A stretch of 64,000 nt of DNA from Pseudomonadota bacterium. Its GTDB lineage: Bacteria; Pseudomonadota; Alphaproteobacteria; Azospirillales; Azospirillaceae. The notes under the pieces were generated by a model that was given only the letters and a program-made list of their open reading frames with translations, was not told the origin of the DNA and made no database searches. Made by a program: the position numbers and the translations under genes. The stretch lies in NCBI GenBank assembly GCA_023423695.1, contig JAFAFA010000008.1, positions 1-64,000 of the forward strand, written 5' to 3'. Below are positions 54,881 to 64,000 of this stretch, piece after piece (within the stretch, counting starts at the first letter, position 1; each line of letters starts with the position of its first letter).

Positions 54881-56269
54881 TCAATCGAGGAAATCGTCGC
54901 GGCTCAGTCCATAGCGTTTCAGCTTGTCGTAGAAGGTCTTGCGCGGAATGTTCAGCGCTTCGATGGCCGCCTTCACGCTGCCGCGATGACGGGCTAGTTC
55001 GGACTGGATCAGGCCCTTTTCGAACAGATCCACCTGCTCGGCCAGCGACAGGGTGGACGGTGCCGACACCGGCGTCGGCGCCACGTCCTCCAGCCCCAGA
55101 ACGAAGCGGTCGGCTGCGTTGCGCAATTCGCGGACGTTGCCCGGCCAATCCTGGCTCATCAGCCGCTGAATCTGCTCGCGGGTCGGGACGCGCGCTTCGC
55201 GGTTGTAGCGTGTGGCGGCCTGGGAGACGAAATGCTGGAACAGCAGCGGGATGTCGTCTCGCCGTTCGCGCAGCGGTGGGATGGTCAGCACCACCACATT
55301 CAGCCGGTAGTAAAGATCGGCACGGAACGTCCCGGCATCCGCCGCCTGCCGCAGATCCGCCTTGGTGGCGGCGACCACCCGCAGGTCGACCGGCACCTGC
55401 TCGTTGGAGCCCAGCGGCTCGACCACCCGCTCCTGGATCACCCGAAGCAGCTTGACCTGCAGCGACAGCGGCATGCTTTCGATCTCGTCCAGGAACAGGG
55501 TGCCGCCGCTGGCATGCTCGATCCGGCCGATGCGCCGCTTGGCGGCGCCGGTGAAGGCGCCGGCCTCATGCCCGAACAATTCGCTCTCGAAGATCGTTTC
55601 CGGCATGGCCCCGCAGTTGAGCGCGACGAAGGGGCTCTTGCGCCGCCCGCTGGCCTCGTGAAGCGCGCGGGCCACCATTTCCTTGCCGGTGCCGGTCTCG
55701 CCGAACACCAGCACATCGGCATCGGTATCGGCGACCGCGGCAATGGTGGTGCGCAGCCGCTCGATACCGGGGGTGCGGCCGACGATGGTCCCGGCGGGAT
55801 CGGCGCCGCCGGCGATCTGCGCCCGCAGCCGGCGGTTCTCCATCACCAGCCGGCGCTTCTCCACCGCGCGGCGGGCGACCTCGGTCAGGCGGTCGGACGG
55901 GAAGGGCTTCTCCAGGAAATCATAGGCGCCGTTGCGCATCGCCTCGACCGCCATCGGCACGTCGCCATGTCCGGTGATCAGGATGACCGGCAGGCCGGGA
56001 TCGATCGCCTGCACCCGCGCCAGCAACGCCAGCCCGTCCATCTGCGGCATCCGCACGTCGGTGACCAGGCAACCCGGCCAGTCGCGGCCGAGATGGCGCA
56101 AGGCCCGCTCCGCCCCATCGCAGGCGGTCACCTCGAACCCCGCCAGTTCCAGCGCCTGCTGCCCGGCCAGCCTGACCGCGCGTTCGTCGTCGACGAACAG
56201 GACGCTGCCTGCACTTGCCGGAGCAACGGCGTTTTCAGCTGCGGTGTGTTCCGAAGGGGACCGGGTCAT
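54881..56269 (-). CDS. dctD: C4-dicarboxylate response regulator, sigma-54 activator
   Basis: This is a 462-residue NtrC-type activator. The receiver has acidic VDDE, phospho-acceptor D71 (CLVTDVRMPQMDG), T in ILITGHGD and K121 (EKPF). The AAA+ domain has Walker A GETGTGKE (190-197), the sigma-54 contact loop GHEAGAFTGA, Walker B GGTLFLDEIESMP and the arginine-finger region RADLYYRLNVV. The C-terminal Fis-type helix-turn-helix is GSVKAAIEALNIPRKTFYDK. It activates dctA from the two palindromes upstream of it. It overlaps dctB by 4 bases. Confidence 0.95.
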   Translation of the reverse strand: MTRSPSEHTAAENAVAPASAGSVLFVDDERAVRLAGQQALELAGFEVTACDGAERALRHLGRDWPGCLVTDVRMPQMDGLALLARVQAIDPGLPVILITGHGDVPMAVEAMRNGAYDFLEKPFPSDRLTEVARRAVEKRRLVMENRRLRAQIAGGADPAGTIVGRTPGIERLRTTIAAVADTDADVLVFGETGTGKEMVARALHEASGRRKSPFVALNCGAMPETIFESELFGHEAGAFTGAAKRRIGRIEHASGGTLFLDEIESMPLSLQVKLLRVIQERVVEPLGSNEQVPVDLRVVAATKADLRQAADAGTFRADLYYRLNVVVLTIPPLRERRDDIPLLFQHFVSQAATRYNREARVPTREQIQRLMSQDWPGNVRELRNAADRFVLGLEDVAPTPVSAPSTLSLAEQVDLFEKGLIQSELARHRGSVKAAIEALNIPRKTFYDKLKRYGLSRDDFLD

Positions 56270-58101
56270 GCAGGATGTTCCGTGGTCTTGAGCCGCAGGG
56301 TGAAGACGGCTCCCTGGCCGGGCTTCCCGTTGCGGTTGGCGGCGGTCAGGCTGCCGCCGAAATCTTCGACGATGCCGTGGCTGATCGACAGGCCGAGCCC
56401 CAGCCCCTCGCTGGCCTCCTTGGTGGTGAAGAAGGGGACGAACAGCCGCGGCAGGTCGGCCTCGGCGATGCCGCTGCCGGTGTCTGTGACGCTCAACAGC
56501 GCGTCCCCCTCCGCCGTGACCAGCCCGATGCGCAGGCGGCGCACCGGACAGCCGCGCATGGCATCTGCCGCGTTGCCGATCAGGTTGACCAGCACCTGCT
56601 GCAACCGCACATCCTCGCCCATCACCAGAACCGGCCGGTCGGGCAGGTCGATCTCGACCGTGATGTCGTCCCGCCGCAGCCTGGATTCCAAAAGCGCCAG
56701 GGCTTGTCCGACCGCGGCATTGACCGACACCGGCCCCAGCGTGCCGGAGGCGCGGCGGGCAAACCCCTTCAACTGGCGGGTGATGGCCGCCATGCGGTCG
56801 GTCAACCCCGCGATTTCGGCCAGATTGCCGCGCACCGCGTCGGTCCGCCCGCGCTCCAGCAGGACCACGGCATTGTCGGCGAAGCTGCGCATGGCGGCCA
56901 GTGGCTGATTGATCTCATGCGCTATGCCCGCCGACATCTGGCCCAATGCAGCCAGCTTCACCGCCTGGGTCAATTCGTTTTCCGCCGCGCGCAGGTCGGC
57001 GGTGGCCTCGGCGACGCGGCGCTCCAGTTCCGCCCGCGATTCCTCCTGCAGGGCGATGCGCTCGACCAGGGCAACCCGGCGCAGTGCCACGGCATAAGCG
57101 GTGAGCGCGGCCATCGCCACCACTGCCGCGGCGAGCAGCCCGGCGACCCAGGCGCGGGCGGTCACAGGATCCAGGCTGGTCAGGCTGTGCAGGGTCCAAT
57201 CGCCGCCGGGCATGGCGACCGATGTCAGCAGATAGTGGCGAAGCCCGCCCTTTTCCTCCAGCGCGATGCGGTCCGACGCGCCGCCGAAGACCCAGGGCAG
57301 CACGTCCAGCCCCTCGCTGGTGCCTTGCGGGACGATCGGCAGGCTGATCGGCAGCCGGCGGGGCAGGGCGTGATAGCGCCAGGACGGCATGTTGGTGATG
57401 AAGACCACGCCGTCGCGGTCGGTCACCAGCAGCTTTTCCTGCCCCGGCGCCCAGGCCCGCTCCAGCCGGTCGAAGCCCAGTTTCAGCACCACCGCGCCCA
57501 CTGTGCGGTTTTCCGCCACCACCCGGTTGGCGGTGTAGTAGCCCGGCACCAGCGAGGTGGTGCCGCGCGCGAAGTGGTGGCCCTCCCCCTGGTCGATCGC
57601 CATGCGGAAATAGGGCCGGTAGGAGAAATTCTCACCCACGAAGCTGGCGGCGTCGTTCCAGTTGCTCGCCGCCACCGTCGTGCCCTTGGCGTCCATGACA
57701 TAGAGCGCCAGCGCGTCCAGCGCCCGTGCGATGTCCTCCAGCTTGCGGTTCAGCCGGTCCATCGCCGCCGGCGACGGGGAGGACAGCAGGGCGCGGACCT
57801 CGGCATCCTGCGCCAGTGCCAGGGGAACGGCGGCATGCCGCTCCAGTTCCGCCCGTAGATTGGCGTTGTAGAGCGCCAGCTGCGCCCGCGCACTGTCCCG
57901 CAGATCGTCCTGTGCGTGGGACGACGCCCAACCGGCCGCCACGGCCGCCACCACCGGCACGCCGAGCAGCAGCGCCGCCATCAGCAGCCGGCGCGGTCGT
58001 TCCAGCGCACGGGCCACCATCTGCGCCGCACGGGAGGGCGGCGAAAGGGCCGAGGGCTGGACGGTCGAATCTGTCGCCGGGTCGTTCGGATGGCTAAGCA
58101 A
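56266..58101 (-). CDS. dctB: C4-dicarboxylate sensor histidine kinase
   Basis: This is a 611-residue protein with two membrane segments (about 39-59 and 319-340). They enclose a PAS-like periplasmic domain with NFSYRPYFRMAIDQGEGHHF and GYYTANRVV, typical of DctB ligand binding. The cytoplasmic part has H395 in MSAGIAHEINQPLAAM, NLIGNAADAM (N-box), VTDTGSGIAE and EGLGLGLSISHGIVEDFGG. It senses C4-dicarboxylates such as succinate and phosphorylates DctD. The start is TTG 58101 (no ATG in frame before it, stop at 58114-58116); an ATG at residue 28 is the alternative. Confidence 0.95.
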   Translation of the reverse strand: MLSHPNDPATDSTVQPSALSPPSRAAQMVARALERPRRLLMAALLLGVPVVAAVAAGWASSHAQDDLRDSARAQLALYNANLRAELERHAAVPLALAQDAEVRALLSSPSPAAMDRLNRKLEDIARALDALALYVMDAKGTTVAASNWNDAASFVGENFSYRPYFRMAIDQGEGHHFARGTTSLVPGYYTANRVVAENRTVGAVVLKLGFDRLERAWAPGQEKLLVTDRDGVVFITNMPSWRYHALPRRLPISLPIVPQGTSEGLDVLPWVFGGASDRIALEEKGGLRHYLLTSVAMPGGDWTLHSLTSLDPVTARAWVAGLLAAAVVAMAALTAYAVALRRVALVERIALQEESRAELERRVAEATADLRAAENELTQAVKLAALGQMSAGIAHEINQPLAAMRSFADNAVVLLERGRTDAVRGNLAEIAGLTDRMAAITRQLKGFARRASGTLGPVSVNAAVGQALALLESRLRRDDITVEIDLPDRPVLVMGEDVRLQQVLVNLIGNAADAMRGCPVRRLRIGLVTAEGDALLSVTDTGSGIAEADLPRLFVPFFTTKEASEGLGLGLSISHGIVEDFGGSLTAANRNGKPGQGAVFTLRLKTTEHPA

Positions 58102-58153
58102 CGGCGTCTTTCGTCATGTTGCGCCGCAACAAAGATGCCGCAGCGCTGTGAAG

Positions 58154-58171
58154 TGTGTGGATTTTCGCACA
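58154..58171. promoter_or_regulatory. Putative DctD binding site 1 (upstream activating sequence)
   Basis: An 18-base near-palindrome TGTGTG-GATTTT-CGCACA matches the rhizobial DctD site pattern (TGTGCG-N6-CGCACA). It lies about 76 bases upstream of the sigma-54 -24 element. Confidence 0.75.
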
Positions 58172-58187
58172 TCGGAACGGCCCCTGT

Positions 58188-58205
58188 CGTGCGGATTCTC
58201 GCCCT
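58188..58205. promoter_or_regulatory. Putative DctD binding site 2
   Basis: CGTGCG-GATTCT-CGCCCT has the same core as site 1 with a weaker right half. Centre-to-centre distance to site 1 is 34 bases, allowing cooperative binding. Confidence 0.65.
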
Positions 58206-58246
58206 CCCGCATCTGCCAAATGCTTGATGTTGCTGGATTCAGCAAT

Positions 58247-58262
58247 TGGCCCACCGCTTGCT
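58247..58262 (+). promoter_or_regulatory. Sigma-54 promoter of dctA
   Basis: TGGCCC-ACCGC-TTGCT fits the -24/-12 consensus with correct spacing. A 16-base palindrome TTGCTG-GATT-CAGCAA (58230-58245) abuts it upstream. Confidence 0.85.
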
Positions 58263-58372
58263 TTCACAGGCAATCAGTTGGGGGCCGCCCGCCCAGCCGG
58301 CGCCAAAGCCGGACGAAAGAACGGGCACCCCGCCAGGAACGCCGTTCCGAGGAACGCCACGAGGAGAGTAGC

Positions 58373-59689
58373 ATGAGCGCAGAAGCGATTGCCGGCCGGC
58401 CGGGCACGGAGAAGAAGCCCTTCTATACCAACCTGACCTTCCAGGTTCTGACCGCCATCACCATCGGCATTCTGTTGGGGCATTTCTATCCGTCCGTCGC
58501 GGTGCAGATGAAGCCGCTGGGCGACCTGTTCATCAAGATGGTCAAGATGGTGATCGGCCCGATCGTCTTCCTGACGGTCGTGACCGGCATCTCTTCGATC
58601 GGCAACCTGAAGAAGGTCGGCAAGGTCGGCGGCAAGGCGCTGCTGTATTTCGAGGTGGTGACCACCTTCGCGCTCGGCATCGGCCTGCTGGTCGTCAACC
58701 TCGTGCGCCCCGGCGCCGGCATGAACATCGTGCCCGGCCAGCTCCAGGCCGATTCGGTGCAGAAATACGCCACGACCGCCAAGGAACACGGCTTCATCGA
58801 CTTCGTCGTCGGCATCGTGCCCGACAACGTCGTCGGCGCCTTCGTCCAGGGCGACATGCTGCAGATTCTGTTCTTCGCCGTGGTGTTCGGCGTCGCCCTG
58901 TCCGCCATGGGCCAGAAGGGCAAGGTGGTCGAGGACATCTTCGACAAGATCGGCCATGCCCTGTTCGGCGTGATCGGCATCCTGATGCGCGTCGCGCCGG
59001 TCGGTGCCTTCGGCGCCATGTCCTTCACCATCGGCAAGTACGGCATCTCCTCGCTAACCGCGCTGGGCCAGCTGATGGCGTCGGTCTACATCACGATGGC
59101 GATCTTCGTCTTCGTCGTGCTGGGCGGCATCGCCAAGGCCTACGGCTTCAGCATCTGGAACTTCATCCGCTACATCCGCCAGGAACTGCTGATCGTGCTC
59201 GGCACCTCCTCCTCGGAGTCCGTGCTGCCGCGCATGATGGAGAAGATGCAGAAGTTCGGCTGCTCCAAGCATGTCGTCGGCCTCGTCATCCCCACCGGCT
59301 ATTCCTTCAACCTGGACGGCACCTCGATCTACCTGTCGATGGCCGCGATCTTCATCGCCCAGGCCTTCAACGTCGACCTGACGATCTGGCAGCAGCTCTA
59401 CATCCTGATCATCCTGATGCTGACCTCCAAGGGCGCGGCGGCGGTGACCGGCGGCGGCTTCGTGACGCTCGCCGCCACCCTGTCGGCAACCGGCGTCCTG
59501 CCGATCGAAGGTCTGGCCCTGCTGCTGGGCGTCGACCGCTTCATGTCGGAAGCCCGCGCCCTGACCAACCTGGTCGGCAACGGCGTCGCCACCGTCGTCG
59601 TCGCCAAGATGGAAGGCGAGTTCGACGAGACCAAGGCGGTCGCCGAGTACCAGCAGCACTTCAAGGAGCCGGCGCTGGCCCGGCTCTGA
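58373..59689 (+). CDS. dctA: C4-dicarboxylate/H+ (or Na+) symporter
   Basis: This 438-residue DAACS-family membrane protein has the motifs VVTGISSIGNLKKVGKVGGK, the serine-rich stretch TSSSESVLPRMMEKM, the substrate-site segment GYSFNLDGTSIYLSMAAIFI, and LTSKGAAAVTGGGFVTLAAT. It imports succinate, fumarate and malate. ATG 58373 has GGAGAG upstream. It is divergent from dctB, the classic rhizobial order, and under DctD/sigma-54 control by the sites in the 271-base intergenic region. Confidence 0.96.
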   Translation: MSAEAIAGRPGTEKKPFYTNLTFQVLTAITIGILLGHFYPSVAVQMKPLGDLFIKMVKMVIGPIVFLTVVTGISSIGNLKKVGKVGGKALLYFEVVTTFALGIGLLVVNLVRPGAGMNIVPGQLQADSVQKYATTAKEHGFIDFVVGIVPDNVVGAFVQGDMLQILFFAVVFGVALSAMGQKGKVVEDIFDKIGHALFGVIGILMRVAPVGAFGAMSFTIGKYGISSLTALGQLMASVYITMAIFVFVVLGGIAKAYGFSIWNFIRYIRQELLIVLGTSSSESVLPRMMEKMQKFGCSKHVVGLVIPTGYSFNLDGTSIYLSMAAIFIAQAFNVDLTIWQQLYILIILMLTSKGAAAVTGGGFVTLAATLSATGVLPIEGLALLLGVDRFMSEARALTNLVGNGVATVVVAKMEGEFDETKAVAEYQQHFKEPALARL

Positions 59690-59783
59690 CGATACGCAAA
59701 AGACACGCGTCACGCATGCGGTGCCGGATCTGGAAATTCCAAAGATGATCCATCCGGCCCGTCCGCGGATCCTGTAAGGTAAG

Positions 59784-59815
59784 GGGGACGGTTCGATTTG
59801 GTTCGAATCGTCCCC
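59784..59815 (+). terminator. Hairpin terminator after dctA
   Basis: A 13-bp stem starts GGGGACG and pairs with CGTCCCC through a second arm TTCGA/TCGAA with one G-T pair. The trailing sequence is only moderately T-rich. Confidence 0.65.
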
Positions 59816-59835
59816 TGTCCGTTTGCCGGGGATGG

Positions 59836-59864
59836 TTGGCGCATCAGTCCGAATGGGCTATAAC
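59836..59864 (+). promoter_or_regulatory. Sigma-70-like promoter of the malic enzyme gene
   Basis: TTGGCG and TATAAC are 17 bases apart. The predicted start lies about 55-60 bases before the ATG at 59930. Confidence 0.6.
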
Positions 59865-59929
59865 CGCCAATCAGGTGACGTGAACACAAAGAATTAACTG
59901 AAATCTCGTTAACCGGAGGAAGAGACCCG

Positions 59930-62242
<2,313 letters not shown>

Positions 62243-62260
62243 ACACCCATACGGTAGTGT

Positions 62261-62323
62261 TCCCTCTCCCGCTCTCGGCCGACCGTAGGTCGGTCCGATT
62301 GCGGGGGAGGGATGGGGAGGGGG
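62261..62323 (+). repeat. GC-rich palindromic repeat variant, with extended loop
   Basis: The element begins CCCTCTCCCGC and ends GCGGGGGAGGGATGGGGAGG, like the 34.6 kb repeats, but its loop is longer and carries a second palindrome (GGCCGACC-GTA-GGTCGG). No second inverted copy is close by. Confidence 0.65.
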
Positions 62324-62407
62324 AAGCGCAACGGCAGCGCCACTCCCCATTCCCCGGCGCGAAATTCGTGCTATCCCTTACCCGTAGCCAACAGGAACGG
62401 CACGGGC

Positions 62408-64000
62408 ATGAACCGAAACCAGCGCAAATCCGGCAATGCCGCCGCCAACGCCGCGGCGCTGGTCGGCCAAGCCGTGCCGCTGCATCAGGCCGGCCGTCTT
62501 GCGGAAGCGGAAGCCCTTTACCGTCAGGTGCTGGACCTTCAGCCACGCCATCCCGACGCGCTCCACCTGCTGGGCATGATCGCCTGCCAGACCGCCCGCT
62601 TTGCCGAGGCTGCCGACCTGATCGGTCGGGCGGTGGCGGCCAAGCGTGACGTTCCCGATTACCACGCCAATCTCGCCTACGCCCTCCAGGCTCTTGGCCG
62701 ACCGGCGGAAGCGGAGCGGGCGGCCCGCAATGCGCTGCGCCTGCGCAACCCGTTTCCCGAAGCCGCCAACACGCTCGGCAATGCCCTGAACGCCCAGGGC
62801 AAGGCGGAGGAAGCGGCGACCGCCTACCGCGCGGCTCTGCGTGCCCGCCCCGATTATGCGGAGGCAGAGGGCAATCTCGGCGCCGTGCTGCGCAGCCTCG
62901 GCCGCTCGGCGGAGGCGGAACCGCTGCTGCGTCACGCGCTGGCCGCCAATCCCACCCTGGCGGAGGCGCGCGCCGCTCTGGGGCTCGCTCTGCTCGACCT
63001 CGGTCGTGCCGATGAAGGGGAAGCTGCACTGCGCGCCGTCCTGGTCCGCCGGCCCGACCACGCTGCCGCGGCGCTGGCCTTGGCCGGTTCCCTGCAACGC
63101 CGCTGCGAAGATGCCGAACCGGCCTACCGACGCTATCTGGCGCTGGACCCGGCGGACGCCGAAGCGTGGAACGCCTTCGGTCTCGCCCTTCAGAGCGCCG
63201 ACCGCATCGAACCGGCGGCGGCGGCGTTCGCCCGGGCACTGCGGCTGACCCCGGCAATGGCGGAGGCGATGACCAACCTCGGCACCATCCGCCGCCTGCA
63301 GGGTCGGGTCGGCGAGTCCGCCGATCTGCAGCGCCGTGCGCTGGACCTGCGCCCCGGCTATGCCGCCGCCCACACCAATCTGGCGCTCGCCCTTCAGGAC
63401 CTTGGCAAGGAGGAGGAGGCGGAGCAGGAATTCACGCGTGCACTCGACGCCGATCCGGCACAGGCGCTCGCCCGCTTCAACCGCGCCATCCTGCGCCTGC
63501 GCCAGGGACGGCTGGCGGAAGGGTGGGAGGACTATGCCGCCCGCTTCGATTCCGGCCGGCTGCGGCCCAAGCGACCGTTCAATATCCCGGAATGGGAGGG
63601 GGACGATCTCGCCGGTCGCCGCCTTCTGTTGTGGGCGGAGCAGGGGCTTGGTGACGAGTTCATGTTCGGCGCCCTGCTGCCGCAGGCCATCGCCCGCTTT
63701 CCCGACCTGATCGTCGAATGCGAACCGCGGCTGGTCTCGCTGTTCCAGCGCTCCTTTCCCGATACCACCGTCCGAGCCCCGTCGCGCCGTCCGACCGATG
63801 CCGACTGCCATCTGCCCTTCGGTTCGCTGCCACGGCTGGTGTGGAGGGAAGCCCCCGTTCCGCCGCCTCCCGCCGGGTGGCTGAAGCCGGATTTGCCACG
63901 GGTGGCGGGATGGCGACAGCGGCTGGATGCGCTCGGCCCCGGGCTGGCGGTCGGCATCGCCTGGACCAGCCAGCGCATCACCACAGAACGCCGTCAGTCC
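62408..64000 (+). CDS. TPR-repeat glycosyltransferase, FlmG-like (3' end outside window)
   Basis: The frame is open from ATG 62408 to the right edge (531 codons). Ten or more TPRs (HQAGRLAEAEALYRQVL onward; EAEGNLGAVLRSLGRSAEAE, then TNLALALQDLGKEEEAEQEF) precede a GT-B-like part with RLAEGWEDYAARFDSGRLRP, RLLLWAEQGLGDEFMFGALL and LAVGIAWTSQRITTERR. This is the same architecture as the proteins at the left edge and at 17.8 kb; the left-edge copy is the closest in sequence. The acceptor is not known. The upstream gap holds a palindromic repeat. Confidence 0.85.
   Translation, partial: MNRNQRKSGNAAANAAALVGQAVPLHQAGRLAEAEALYRQVLDLQPRHPDALHLLGMIACQTARFAEAADLIGRAVAAKRDVPDYHANLAYALQALGRPAEAERAARNALRLRNPFPEAANTLGNALNAQGKAEEAATAYRAALRARPDYAEAEGNLGAVLRSLGRSAEAEPLLRHALAANPTLAEARAALGLALLDLGRADEGEAALRAVLVRRPDHAAAALALAGSLQRRCEDAEPAYRRYLALDPADAEAWNAFGLALQSADRIEPAAAAFARALRLTPAMAEAMTNLGTIRRLQGRVGESADLQRRALDLRPGYAAAHTNLALALQDLGKEEEAEQEFTRALDADPAQALARFNRAILRLRQGRLAEGWEDYAARFDSGRLRPKRPFNIPEWEGDDLAGRRLLLWAEQGLGDEFMFGALLPQAIARFPDLIVECEPRLVSLFQRSFPDTTVRAPSRRPTDADCHLPFGSLPRLVWREAPVPPPPAGWLKPDLPRVAGWRQRLDALGPGLAVGIAWTSQRITTERRQS

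Overview
This is a high-GC chromosomal window with dense genes and long antisense shadow frames. It looks like an alphaproteobacterium close to Azospirillum (Rhodospirillales). That placement is an inference from gene content: a TakP-like TRAP receptor, divergent dctA/dctBD next to a malic enzyme fused to a phosphotransacetylase-like domain, oversized hook proteins, FlmG-like TPR glycosyltransferases, and alphaproteobacterial small families such as DUF1491. I see no rRNA, tRNA, CRISPR array, insertion sequence or prophage.

Layout. 1-5.4 kb: TPR proteins (one a partial FlmG-like glycosyltransferase, one fused to a methyltransferase) and three small flagellar-type proteins. 5.6-8.1 kb: a complete PP2C phosphatase convergent with a membrane pseudokinase. 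8.3-11.3 kb: a GH13 alpha-glucosidase and an orphan TakP-like receptor. 11.4-17.6 kb: flgE-flgK-flgL on the minus strand behind a near-consensus sigma-54 promoter. 17.8-21.8 kb: a complete TPR glycosyltransferase, a DUF1491 protein, and a Tat-exported tyrosinase coupled to a small secreted protein resembling the tyrosinase C-terminal domain. 22-29.5 kb: a minus-strand run of BioF2-type acyltransferase, ATP-grasp ligase, metallophosphoesterase, a periplasmic 5'-nucleotidase-like protein that has lost its metal ligands, and a histidine kinase coupled to it by a 1-base overlap.

29.6-39.2 kb: a GST, then a plus-strand acyl-CoA operon (acyl-CoA dehydrogenase, CoA ligase, five-gene branched-chain-type ABC importer, hotdog thioesterase, enoyl-CoA hydratase), probably for uptake and CoA-dependent degradation of an unidentified carboxylic acid. 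39.2-40.8 kb: a small protein, a single-domain response regulator and a Ser/Gly-rich exported protein. 41-49.5 kb: treY and, upstream of it, one 1868-codon frame joining maltokinase, TreZ and MalQ. This is the most unusual gene in the window. 49.6-54.8 kb: a small unknown protein, a DUF5648/RTX exoprotein, an AlgI/AlgJ-like O-acetylation pair, and a 42-codon relic of a second DUF5648 gene. 54.9-62.2 kb: dctD, dctB, dctA (with a sigma-54 promoter and two likely DctD sites) and the malic enzyme. From 62.4 kb another FlmG-like glycosyltransferase runs off the right edge.

The themes fit a motile, plant-associated or diazotrophic lifestyle: organic-acid import (dct, TRAP, ABC), trehalose/maltose metabolism, flagella and their probable glycosylation, and surface polysaccharide acetylation. 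Inverted GC-rich palindromic elements (REPIN-like pairs at 34.5 and 40.9 kb, a variant at 62.3 kb) lie between genes, one of them inside the ABC-transporter operon.
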